Source: Streptomyces achromogenes
GTDB taxonomy: Bacteria > Actinomycetota > Actinomycetes > Streptomycetales > Streptomycetaceae
Length of the DNA stretch: 64,000 bases
Reading direction: 5' to 3'
Assembly (NCBI RefSeq): GCF_030816715.1
Contig: NZ_JAUSYH010000001.1
Location: forward strand, 124,001 to 188,000
Notes under the pieces: model-generated
Database searches by the model: none
Told to the model about the DNA's origin: nothing
The model's input: only the letters and a program-made list of their open reading frames with translations
In this document: positions 34,903 through 42,251 of the stretch, one piece after another
How positions within the stretch are numbered: the first letter of the stretch is position 1
Layout: every line of letters begins with the position of its first letter
Program-made: the position numbers and the translations under genes

Positions 34903-36028
34903 GAGGTCGTTTTCTCCCGTTGTTTCATCCCGGAATCTGCTGTTTGGTCTGCGGTTCCGGGTCGCGCCAGGAGATGGTGTTCTCGCTGGTGAGGCGGCGG
35001 GCCATGAGGTCGGTCATGGCGATGTGGATCATGGCTTCGGATCGGTGCGGGTGGGTTTCGTAGTCGCGGGCCAGTCGGCGGTGGAGCATGAGCCAGCCGT
35101 AGGTCCGCTCGACCACCCACCGCTTCGAGATCGGGACGAACCCCTTGGTGCCGGGCTTGCGTTGAGTGATTTCCATGTCGATGCCGAGGGTGGCTGCGTG
35201 CTCGACGAGGTGCTGGCGGTAGCCGCCGTCGACCCACGCTTTGCGGATGCTGGGATGTGCGGCGGCGACCTGGTCCAGGAGCTGGGTGCCGGCGATGGAG
35301 TCCTGCACGCTTGCCGCGGTGACCAGCACGGCGAGCACAAGGCCGATGGTGTCGGTGACGATGCTCCGTTTCCGTCCGACGATCTTCTTGCCGGCATCGA
35401 TGCCCTGGCTGGTGGCGAGCACGCTGGTGGAGGTTTTCACGCTCTGCGCGTCGATCACGCAGGCCGACGGTTCGGCCTCCCGGCCTTCCTTCTGTCGTAA
35501 GAGTTGCCTGAGCAGGCCGTTGAGCTGGGCGAATACGCCTTCCTGCTGCCACCTGGCGAAGTAGCCGTAGACCGTGTTCCAGTGCGGGAAGTCGTGCGGG
35601 AGGTAGCGCCACTGGACGCCGGTGCGGTCCACATACAAGATCGCGTCCATGATGTCGCGCAGGTCGTGTTCCGGCGGCCGGCCGAAGTCCAGGGCCCTGC
35701 CGCGGCGCTCGAAGCGCCAGGCCGCCAGGACCGGCTCGACCAACTCCCAGCGGGCATCGGACAGATCACTTGGATAAGGACGTCGGCTTGGCATGCCTCC
35801 GGCGTACCGCCGCTCAACGAGTGCGCCCAGGCGCACAGCAATGACGACGGAAGCACGCAGCCTGGGAAGCCGGGCATCCTGGGATGAGACAGGAACAAGC
35901 AGCACTCCGCCCCAACAGCCACACCTCAGGACTCATCGACCCCAGCCACACCGGCTGCCTCCTTCGCATCGCATCCTCACCCATCGGGAATCCGTCTATA
36001 AACAGGCAAGACAGATGAAAACGACCTC
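34903..36028 (-). mobile_element. IS5-family insertion sequence
   Basis: About 1.13 kb bounded by a 12-bp perfect inverted repeat: GAGGTCGTTTTC at 34903-34914 and GAAAACGACCTC at 36017-36028. The transposase at 34925-35794 fills most of it. A partial second copy of its left end lies at 34555-34700. Confidence 0.85.
34925..35794 (-). CDS. IS5-family transposase
   Basis: A 289-aa single-frame DDE transposase. The N-terminal DUF4096-like part reads YPSDLSDARWELVEPVLAAW and DAILYVDRTGVQWRYLPHDF PHW. The catalytic residues are in CVIDAQSVKTSTSV (first D), WVDGGYRQ (second D) and RWVVERTYGWLMLHRRL (E). The start at 35794 (MPSRRPYPSDL) is preferred to an upstream Met at 35905, because the longer form adds sequence unlike the family. 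It appears complete, and the terminal repeats are intact, so the element may still be mobile. Confidence 0.93.
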   Translation of the reverse strand: MPSRRPYPSDLSDARWELVEPVLAAWRFERRGRALDFGRPPEHDLRDIMDAILYVDRTGVQWRYLPHDFPHWNTVYGYFARWQQEGVFAQLNGLLRQLLRQKEGREAEPSACVIDAQSVKTSTSVLATSQGIDAGKKIVGRKRSIVTDTIGLVLAVLVTAASVQDSIAGTQLLDQVAAAHPSIRKAWVDGGYRQHLVEHAATLGIDMEITQRKPGTKGFVPISKRWVVERTYGWLMLHRRLARDYETHPHRSEAMIHIAMTDLMARRLTSENTISWRDPEPQTKQQIPG

Positions 36029-36055
36029 TCAGACCGCGTTTGAGATCTGGTCGTA
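36029..36055. mobile_element. IS end fragment
   Basis: CAGACCGCGTTTGAGATCTGGTCGT here resembles, in opposite orientation, the end of the neighbouring element near 37392-37418 (TCTCAAACACGGTCTCAGAC). It is a leftover terminus of an IS5-type element between the intact IS and the immunity gene. Confidence 0.5.
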
Positions 36056-36068
36056 GGACAATCGATCG

Positions 36069-36464
36069 GTGACGCGCCCCTTGAATCGTGACTGCTCCCT
36101 TGAAGAGCTTGAACGCGACCGCTGGCCAGCCCCGTCAGCCGACGACACCCGTCTTGTCGCTACTGCACTCGCCTTGCGGCGTCGGCCGATCGGCGAGCTG
36201 ACCGTCGAGGACATGCGCTTGTTGATCGGGCAGGACATCGGCCTGCCCCACCTCCTGCCACTGGCACTGGAGGTACTGCGGGACAACCCGATGGCAGAGG
36301 GGCACATGTACGAAGGCGATCTGCTGTCCGCGGTCCTCACCAGGAACCCATCAGTCTGGGCCGAGTGTTCCGAACTCAGCCGAGAACTTCGCGTGATCGT
36401 CTTGAAGCTGACCGGTTTGCCCCCTGACCTGCAGCAGAAGGTTGAACGCTTCCTGGCTCCATAG
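36069..36464 (+). CDS. CdiI-type immunity protein (contact-dependent growth inhibition)
   Basis: A 131-aa soluble acidic protein whose pattern (SLEELERDRWPAPSADDTRL, RRRPIGELTVEDMRLLIGQD, IGLPHLLPLALEVLRDNPMA EGHMYEGDLL) matches the family annotated as contact-dependent growth inhibition system immunity protein in Streptomyces. Such proteins bind and block a partner nuclease or other polymorphic toxin. No toxin gene is beside it; it is trapped between two IS5-type elements. A broken relative lies at 54352-54560. No strong ribosome binding site precedes the ATG at 36069, so expression is uncertain. Confidence 0.75.
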   Translation: MTRPLNRDCSLEELERDRWPAPSADDTRLVATALALRRRPIGELTVEDMRLLIGQDIGLPHLLPLALEVLRDNPMAEGHMYEGDLLSAVLTRNPSVWAECSELSRELRVIVLKLTGLPPDLQQKVERFLAP

Positions 36465-36509
36465 AGCACCGACGCAGGACGGTCCCCATCGAAGGGACGG
36501 CCGACAAAT

Positions 36510-37364
36510 CTACGGAACGTCTCGCAGGAGCAAGCGCGGGCCCGGACGCGTCGCTGGTCGGCCACGGGTGAGTCTGCGGACCATAATGCCGATCATCGCC
36601 CAGCGGATCATGGTCTCCGACCGGGCCGGGCTGCTCTCGTAGTCACGCGCGAGACGGCGGTGAGCGGTGAGCCACGAGAAAGTGCGCTCAACCGCCCATC
36701 TCTTGGGCTGGACCTGGAATCCGCGCTGGTCCGGAGCTTTGCGCACGATCTCCAACTCACGGCCGAGGATCGTGCTTGACCACTCCACGAGGCGGCCGGC
36801 GAAGCCCTGGTCCGCCCAGATCTTCTGCACGCCCGGATGATCAAGGCGGGTCCACAGCAGTGAACGCTTCGCGCCATCGCGGTCCTGGATGTTCGCCGCG
36901 ACCACGTGAACTGCCAGCAGCAGGCCCAGAGTGTCCGTGACGATGAACCGCTTGCGGCCCTTCACCTTCTTGCCCGCGTCGAAGCCCCGGCTGTCGGCAG
37001 GGACCGTATCGGCCGTGCGCACGGACTGCGAGTCGATCAGCCCGGCGCTCGGCTCCGCGTTACGGCCGTCAGCCTCACGGGCCCGGCCACGCAACGTGTC
37101 GTGGACCCGCTCGACGGTGCCGTCGTCATGCCACCAGGTGAAGTACCAGTACACAGTGGGCCAGGGCGGGAAGTCCTTCGGCAGCTGGCGCCAAGCGCAC
37201 CCGGTCCGTACTACATAGAAGATCGCGTCCACGATCCGCCGACGTGGGTGCTTCTCCCGCCGTCCGCCCTTCGGCCCGACCCTCGCCGCCGGCAGTAATG
37301 GCTCGACCAGAGCCCACTGCTCATCCGTCAGATCCGACGGATACCCGTCCCCAGAGCCACTCAC
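36510..37364 (-). CDS. IS5-family transposase (second subtype)
   Basis: A 284-aa DDE transposase: [20 protein letters not shown] and [20 protein letters not shown] at the N-terminus, [14 protein letters not shown] (first D), [13 protein letters not shown] (second D) and [20 protein letters not shown] (E). Related to, but clearly distinct from, the transposase at 34925. The upstream terminus is visible near 37392-37418; I could not find the matching repeat downstream near 36480, so that end may be lost and the last residues ([12 protein letters not shown]) may be junction-derived. Confidence 0.9.
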   Translation of the reverse strand: MSGSGDGYPSDLTDEQWALVEPLLPAARVGPKGGRREKHPRRRIVDAIFYVVRTGCAWRQLPKDFPPWPTVYWYFTWWHDDGTVERVHDTLRGRAREADGRNAEPSAGLIDSQSVRTADTVPADSRGFDAGKKVKGRKRFIVTDTLGLLLAVHVVAANIQDRDGAKRSLLWTRLDHPGVQKIWADQGFAGRLVEWSSTILGRELEIVRKAPDQRGFQVQPKRWAVERTFSWLTAHRRLARDYESSPARSETMIRWAMIGIMVRRLTRGRPATRPGPRLLLRDVP

Positions 37365-37469
37365 CCAAGGCCCAACGCCCCCTCCCGCCCCGGGACACGA
37401 CAGATCTCAAACACGGTCTCAGACCGGAGCCGCGTCATCCAGCGGCCTGCGAGATCTTCGAGTTCGGCG

Positions 37470-37760
37470 GAACTCGCTTTGCCGAGCGCTCGGGTCAGCC
37501 GCTCCGGCAGAGCGAACACCTCGACGCCAGCGGAGCACCTCCGCGAGTACGGCCCCGCTTCGATTGACGGTGAAATTGTCGCGCTTGTCTGGGTGGCCGA
37601 TTGCAAAGAGCGTCATCAACGGGACTGCCCGGCCACGCACCGCCGCCACGGCGTGGACGTGCAGGTAGTCACCGATCCTGGCGGCCGGCCTCTGTGGCAT
37701 TCCAGGCCAGGCGCCCACTGCCGACCCGGCACCGGGCGTCGGCCCTCCGGGCGCACGGTG
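37470..37760 (+). pseudogene. Remnant of an IS5-type (DDE_Tnp_4) transposase
   Basis: The plus frame reads [25 protein letters not shown] and [21 protein letters not shown], matching the middle of the intact transposase at 14150 ([21 protein letters not shown]). The ends are missing and the following sequence is unrelated. The rest of 37365-38216 has no gene. Confidence 0.65.
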
Positions 37761-37820
37761 GCCCGATCCTGGGCAGCACGTGAGCAGGGCCGCGCCCGGC
37801 GACGGGCCGATGCGCCCGAC

Positions 37821-37866
37821 GCCGGGCGAAGTGCGACGCCGCCGGGCGAAGTGCGACGCCGCCGGG
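37821..37866. repeat. Short tandem repeat, 20-bp unit
   Basis: GCCGGGCGAAGTGCGACGCC occurs at 37821-37840 and 37841-37860, followed by a 6-base partial copy. It lies in the gene-free stretch before the cold-shock gene. Confidence 0.85.
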
Positions 37867-38216
37867 AAGATCACACCGCTCCCGGCCGTGAACAGCCACC
37901 GCTCCTGCAGAAACACCGCGATCCCGGCCGGGAAAATATCTGTGACCCCGAGATGAGGATTTACCACGCCGCACGGGGAGCGTTTTTACCGCAACTGGCA
38001 GAGCGGAAATATCCTCCGTACACGACCTGCTACCTCATGCTACTGTTGATCTCAGTTGCAGTTGTGGTTCCCAAAAAACTTCAAGCTCCGTCGCCGGCAT
38101 ATCCCGGCCACCGGAAGCTTTCGTCATTGCCGGTTTTTCCCGGACGGGGCATCATCGCGGCGACCTGGTATCCGTGCATCACGGGTCCCGGCGTACTGCC
38201 CCAGAGGAGATATGAC

Positions 38217-38420
38217 GTGGCATCAGGCATGGTGAAGTGGTTCAACGCAGCCAAGGGTTTCGGCTTCATCGAGCAGGAGGGCGGCGGCCCCGACGTCTTC
38301 GCCCACTTCTCGAACATCGCCGCCCGCGGCTACCGCGAGCTGCTCGAAGGCCAGAAGGTCACCTTCGACATCGCGGCGGGCCAGAAAGGCCCGACAGCTG
38401 AGAACATCGTTCTCGCCTGA
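38217..38420 (+). CDS. CspA-type cold shock protein
   Basis: A 67-aa single-domain OB-fold protein, the standard length. RNP1 is KGFGFI and RNP2 is VFAHFSNI, both of which bind single-stranded RNA or DNA. GTG start at 38217 (reading ASGMVKWFN) has AGAGGAG 8-14 bases upstream. By family knowledge it melts mRNA structures in the cold or under stress. A strong hairpin follows the stop. The DEAD-box helicase gene lies 300 bp downstream, a pairing seen in other Streptomyces genomes and consistent with a shared RNA-remodelling role. Confidence 0.96.
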   Translation: MASGMVKWFNAAKGFGFIEQEGGGPDVFAHFSNIAARGYRELLEGQKVTFDIAAGQKGPTAENIVLA

Positions 38421-38436
38421 CGTCGGCGCACACTTC

Positions 38437-38478
38437 GCAGCTGGGGCCCGCATCCCTCGGGGTGCGGGCCCCAGCTGC
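38437..38478 (+). terminator. Terminator hairpin after the cold-shock gene
   Basis: A 16-bp perfect stem (GCAGCTGGGGCCCGCA at 38437-38452 with its complement at 38463-38478) and a 10-base loop, 17 bp after the stop. No T-tract follows, as is common in Streptomyces. Confidence 0.85.
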
Positions 38479-38698
38479 GGACATTCCTGCCGTGGCGGCC
38501 CACCGCACGCGGCGATCCCTCACGGATGCGTGCTTCTTCGGAGCTGAACCGGCCGGCGTCCGGGATTCCATGACCACATGACGCCCCCGTTCCACCGCCT
38601 GCACCCCGCAGCGGGTCTCCACTGCACGCCATATTCACTTACACATTCCATTCCGGCCCGTTCTTGTGATTCCCCGCGCTGTTCTCCTGCTGCGGGAA

Positions 38699-38725
38699 TT
38701 CCTTGATACGCGCCGTATCAAGGAA
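38699..38725 (+). promoter_or_regulatory. Perfect inverted repeat covering the helicase ribosome binding site
   Basis: Arms TTCCTTGATACG (38699-38710) and CGTATCAAGGAA (38714-38725) with a 3-base centre CGC. The second arm contains AAGGAAGG, the likely Shine-Dalgarno, 9 bases before the ATG at 38734. As RNA the hairpin would hide the ribosome binding site; as DNA it could be an operator. Confidence 0.7.
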
Positions 38726-38733
38726 GGTTCTCC

Positions 38734-40227
38734 ATGAACCCCACACGTACGAACGGCCGCTCCTCCCGCTCCCGCCGGACCGACGGACCCGCTTTCGCCC
38801 CCAGCACCGGTTCGAGGCAGGGCGGACGCTTCCGCTCGCCCACCTCGAGCCGCTCGGGCGGCCACGGCCGGCGGCCCGCAGCGGTCCAGGGAGAGTTCGC
38901 CCTACCGGAGACCATCACTCCCCCGCTGCCCGCAGTCGAGAGGTTCGCCGACCTCGACATGCCGGGGCCGCTGCTGGCCGCGCTGACCGCACAAGGTGTG
39001 AGCGTCCCGTTCCCGATCCAGGGCGCGACCCTGCCCAACACCCTCGCGGGGCGCGACGTCCTGGGCCGCGGGCGCACCGGCTCCGGCAAGACCCTCGCCT
39101 TCGGCCTGGCCCTGCTGGCCCGCACCGCCGGACAGCGCGCCGAGCCCGGCCGGCCGCTGGCCCTCGTCCTCGTGCCGACGCGTGAACTGGCCCAGCAGGT
39201 GACCGACGCGCTCACCCCTTACGCCCGCTCGGTGAAGCTGCGCATGGCCACCGTCGTCGGCGGAATGTCGATCGGCAGGCAGGCCAGTGCGCTGCGCGGT
39301 GGCGCCGAGGTCGTCGTCGCGACGCCGGGCCGGCTCAAGGACCTCATCGACCGCGGTGAATGCCGACTCAACCAGGTCGCGATCACGGTCCTGGACGAGG
39401 CCGACCAGATGGCCGACATGGGCTTCATGCCCCAGGTCACCGCGCTTTTGGACCAGGTCCGCCCCGAGGGCCAGCGGATGCTGTTCTCCGCCACCCTCGA
39501 CCGCAACGTCGACCGCCTGGTCCGCAGCTACCTCACCGACCCGGTCGTCCACTCCGTCGACCCCTCCGCAGGCGCGGTCACCACGATGGAGCATCACGTG
39601 CTGCACGTCCACGCCGCCGACAAGCAGTGGGCGACGACGCAGATCGCGGCGCGCGAGGGCCGCGTGATCATGTTCCTGGACACCAAGCACGCCGTCGACC
39701 GGCTGACGCAGGACCTGCTGAACTGCGGTGTGCGGGCCGCCGCCCTGCACGGCGGCAAGTCACAGCCGCAGCGCACCCGAACCCTGACCCAATTCAAGAC
39801 CGGGCACGTCACCGTGCTCGTGGCCACGAACGTCGCGGCCCGCGGCATCCACGTCGACCACCTCGACCTCGTCGTCAACGTCGACCCGCCGACCGACCAC
39901 AAGGACTACCTCCACCGCGGCGGCCGTACCGCGCGCGCCGGCGAGTCCGGCAGCGTCGTCACCCTGGTCACTCCCCACCAGCGCCGCGACATGACCCGCC
40001 TCATGACCGCCGCCGGCATCGTGCCCCGGACCACGCAGGTCCACTCCGGCGAGGACGAACTCAGCCGGATCACCGGCGCCCAGGCCCCCTCCGGGATTCC
40101 GGTGACGATCACCGCGCCGGTGGCCGAGCGGCGTAAGCGCGGCACGGCCTCACGCGGTCGGCGCAGCCCCGCTGCGGCGGCCCGCCGCGTGGGCCTGCGG
40201 CAGTCCTCCCTCGACACGGCTGCCTAG
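38734..40227 (+). CDS. DEAD-box ATP-dependent RNA helicase
   Basis: A 497-aa helicase. An Arg/Ser/Gly-rich tail (residues 1-55) precedes the core. The motifs are in order: Q-like VPFPIQGATLP, I GRTGSGKT, Ia PTRELA, Ib TPGR, II DEAD, III SAT, then domain 2 with IV VIMFLDT, V ATNVAARGIH and VI HRGGRTARAG. The last ~60 residues are again basic, fitting RNA binding. DEAD-box proteins unwind short RNA duplexes in ribosome assembly and cold adaptation. It lies downstream of the cold-shock gene and is preceded by a hairpin over the ribosome binding site; the SCO5918-like gene follows 151 bp later. Confidence 0.96.
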   Translation: MNPTRTNGRSSRSRRTDGPAFAPSTGSRQGGRFRSPTSSRSGGHGRRPAAVQGEFALPETITPPLPAVERFADLDMPGPLLAALTAQGVSVPFPIQGATLPNTLAGRDVLGRGRTGSGKTLAFGLALLARTAGQRAEPGRPLALVLVPTRELAQQVTDALTPYARSVKLRMATVVGGMSIGRQASALRGGAEVVVATPGRLKDLIDRGECRLNQVAITVLDEADQMADMGFMPQVTALLDQVRPEGQRMLFSATLDRNVDRLVRSYLTDPVVHSVDPSAGAVTTMEHHVLHVHAADKQWATTQIAAREGRVIMFLDTKHAVDRLTQDLLNCGVRAAALHGGKSQPQRTRTLTQFKTGHVTVLVATNVAARGIHVDHLDLVVNVDPPTDHKDYLHRGGRTARAGESGSVVTLVTPHQRRDMTRLMTAAGIVPRTTQVHSGEDELSRITGAQAPSGIPVTITAPVAERRKRGTASRGRRSPAAAARRVGLRQSSLDTAA

Positions 40228-40378
40228 GAAGTTCGTGATCCGCGCGTTCGGCCCCGGCCCGGCCCGGCTCACCGCGGTCCGGGCCGGCTCCGCCTGCACG
40301 GACACGTGCATCGTCGCCCGCTGAACCGCCTCGACCGCAACAGAACCCCCTCGTCGTTCCTTCTCCCTGTGAGGCATC

Positions 40379-40690
40379 ATGCGCTGTGTCATCGCCCGCT
40401 TCCCGTTCGACCTCACCAAGAGCGGCGTCCTGGAATCGATGAAAGGCGTGAAGCCTGAGGAAGTCCTCGGCACGTCCGTGATCGTCGGCCGCCGCACCTA
40501 CCCCGTCAAGCAGGTCGGGCAGGTGATCACACGCCAGGACCGCCGCGATTTTACTGCCGCCGAAGTCCTGCGGGCCATGACCCAGCTCGGCTTCACCTGC
40601 CGCGACGTCTCCCGGACCGCCGCGCCCGCACGCACTCTCGACCCGTACCAAGAGGCTTCCGCACTGCTCGGAGCCCCTGCGGCCGTCTGA
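40379..40690 (+). CDS. SCO5918-family protein
   Basis: A 103-aa soluble protein (MRCVIARFPFDLTKSGVLES, GTSVIVGRRTYPVKQVGQVI, RDFTAAEVLRAMTQLGFTC) recognised as the Streptomyces SCO5918-type family of unknown function. It regularly follows the DEAD-box helicase and cold-shock genes in this genus, as here. This suggests a link to RNA metabolism in the cold. TTCTCCCTGTGAGGC precedes the ATG. A 14-bp hairpin follows its stop. Confidence 0.85.
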   Translation: MRCVIARFPFDLTKSGVLESMKGVKPEEVLGTSVIVGRRTYPVKQVGQVITRQDRRDFTAAEVLRAMTQLGFTCRDVSRTAAPARTLDPYQEASALLGAPAAV

Positions 40691-40722
40691 GCGGCGCGCA
40701 GGCGCGAGCCGCCGCCCGAGCA

Positions 40723-40766
40723 GCGCTGAGGGTCCGACCGGAACACTCCGGCCGGACCCTCAGCGC
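40723..40766 (+). terminator. Terminator hairpin after the SCO5918-like gene
   Basis: 14-bp perfect stem GCGCTGAGGGTCCG (40723-40736) and CGGACCCTCAGCGC (40753-40766), loop of 16 bases that can pair partly (CCGG). It begins 33 bp after the stop codon. Confidence 0.85.
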
Positions 40767-40975
40767 GTGGCCGACGTGCGAAAGGCACCGCACCAACCCG
40801 GTGAATCCGACGTCGAAACATGGCGGAGTCCTTTTTTCCACCCCTACTACCGCTGCTGAGTGGCCCTGCAGAAGTCCATCCTTGACGATCCACAACTTCC
40901 GCTTCGCCGGCCGCGGGCCGCTGTCAGCCAGAAACTGACCTGCCTCGCAGCGGATCCCGTGATCTACTCCCGGTC

Positions 40976-41623
40976 ATGCCGTTGTTGCTGCTGGACCTCG
41001 ACAACACGCTTGTCGACCGGGACGCGGCCTTCCACGCCGCCGTCGCCGATTTCCTGGCCGTGCACGATTTGCCCAACTCCGACCTTCCGTGGGTGATGGC
41101 CATCGACGCAGGCGGCTACACCGCGCGTCGCGAGGTCGCCGCAGCCCTGACCGACCGATACGGCCACGTGGTGCCAACCGCCGCCGTCCGTGCCCTTCTC
41201 GACAGCGGCGCCGCCAACCGCGTTGTCCTGGCTCAGTCGGCCCGCGAGGCGCTGGGCAAAGCGCGGGCGCACGGCTGGACTTGCGTCATTGTCACCAACG
41301 GCCGCACCGTCCAGCAGGAGGCGAAGATCAGGAAAACCGGACTCGACCGACTGGTCCACAGCTGGGTCATCTCCGAAGCCGTCGGCCACAAGAAGCCAGA
41401 ACCGGAGATTTTCCAAGCGGCAGCCGATGCCGTCGGTGTCCCCCTCCCAGGCGCATGGATCATCGGTGATTCACCCCACGCCGACATCGCGGGCGCCAGC
41501 ACGCTCGGCCTTCGAAGCGTGTGGGTCACGGACGGACGTTCCTGGGCCCAGGACTCCTACCAACCCACGCATATCGCTGAGGACGTAGCCTCTGCGATCA
41601 GCCACGTTGTCAGAACGCCGTGA
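40976..41623 (+). CDS. HAD-family hydrolase (subfamily IA)
   Basis: A 215-aa phosphatase-type protein. Motif I is LLDLDNTLVDRD, motif II VIVTNG, motif III around the Lys of GHKKPEPEIFQ and motif IV IIGDSPHADIAGA. The helical cap lies between residues ~15 and 85. Typical substrates are phosphorylated sugars or nucleotides; none can be assigned. ATG at 40976 begins the first strand directly. It is monocistronic. Confidence 0.9.
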   Translation: MPLLLLDLDNTLVDRDAAFHAAVADFLAVHDLPNSDLPWVMAIDAGGYTARREVAAALTDRYGHVVPTAAVRALLDSGAANRVVLAQSAREALGKARAHGWTCVIVTNGRTVQQEAKIRKTGLDRLVHSWVISEAVGHKKPEPEIFQAAADAVGVPLPGAWIIGDSPHADIAGASTLGLRSVWVTDGRSWAQDSYQPTHIAEDVASAISHVVRTP

Positions 41624-42251
41624 TACGCACCGCCGTCCCCGCCCGCCGCAGTGATCAGGGGCCGCCGCGAGCAGTACCCCGTAGTACCGCAGTTCCCCCA
41701 GCAGTGAAGTCAGTAAACGGCATCTCGGTGAAGGCGTCGGCTGCGGACGCGCGCACCGGGAGGTTCGGCGGTGGGGTTCCAAGCCTCAGCAGATGCAGGA
41801 CGGGCAACGGGGCCGGCTGCCGAGGAGCGGCGCTGTGACAGGCCGCGGAGCAGGTCGCATCACCAGCAGTGGGCAGAGAGCAGCACCAGCAATGAGGGAA
41901 TGAACGGAGGATTCGCGCGCCATCAGGGTCGCCCGGGCGAAAGTCTTGAGCCCGCGTACCGCAGGACATCGACAGTGAGGCGGTCTCCGGTCGAGCAACC
42001 GCGATCCCAGCATCCCCGGCAGCAGTTCGGTCGGGTGTGCGGAGGCAGAAGGCCGGCGCAGGAGTAGGGCCGGTAGATGGTGCAGCCGTTCCTTCGGGCC
42101 CTGGGCCGTACGGCCCCAGGGCCCTCAATGCGTTCTGCCGAGAGGCCAGATGACAGCAGACGACTCGTACCGCCGCCTCGCCGAAGATGCCCGGTCACCG
42201 GCAGGCGGACGCCCTCTCGGCCGGGTCATCCGCCGCTGACCGGCCCACTAC
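41624..42251. other. Gene-free convergent intergenic region
   Basis: About 630 bp between the convergent HAD hydrolase and GH3 genes. Open frames here are short, overlap each other on both strands and show no family features. The only structure seen is the hairpin at 42096-42124. Confidence 0.6.
42096..42124. terminator. Bidirectional terminator-like palindrome
   Basis: GGGCCCTGGG (42096-42105) pairs with CCCAGGGCCC (42115-42124); the centre CCGTACGG is itself a palindrome with one unpaired base. It lies between two convergent genes. Confidence 0.65.

Noticed and set aside
37817..37866. Possible CRISPR-like repeat
   Set aside because: The 20-bp units are directly adjacent with no spacers and only about 2.3 copies.
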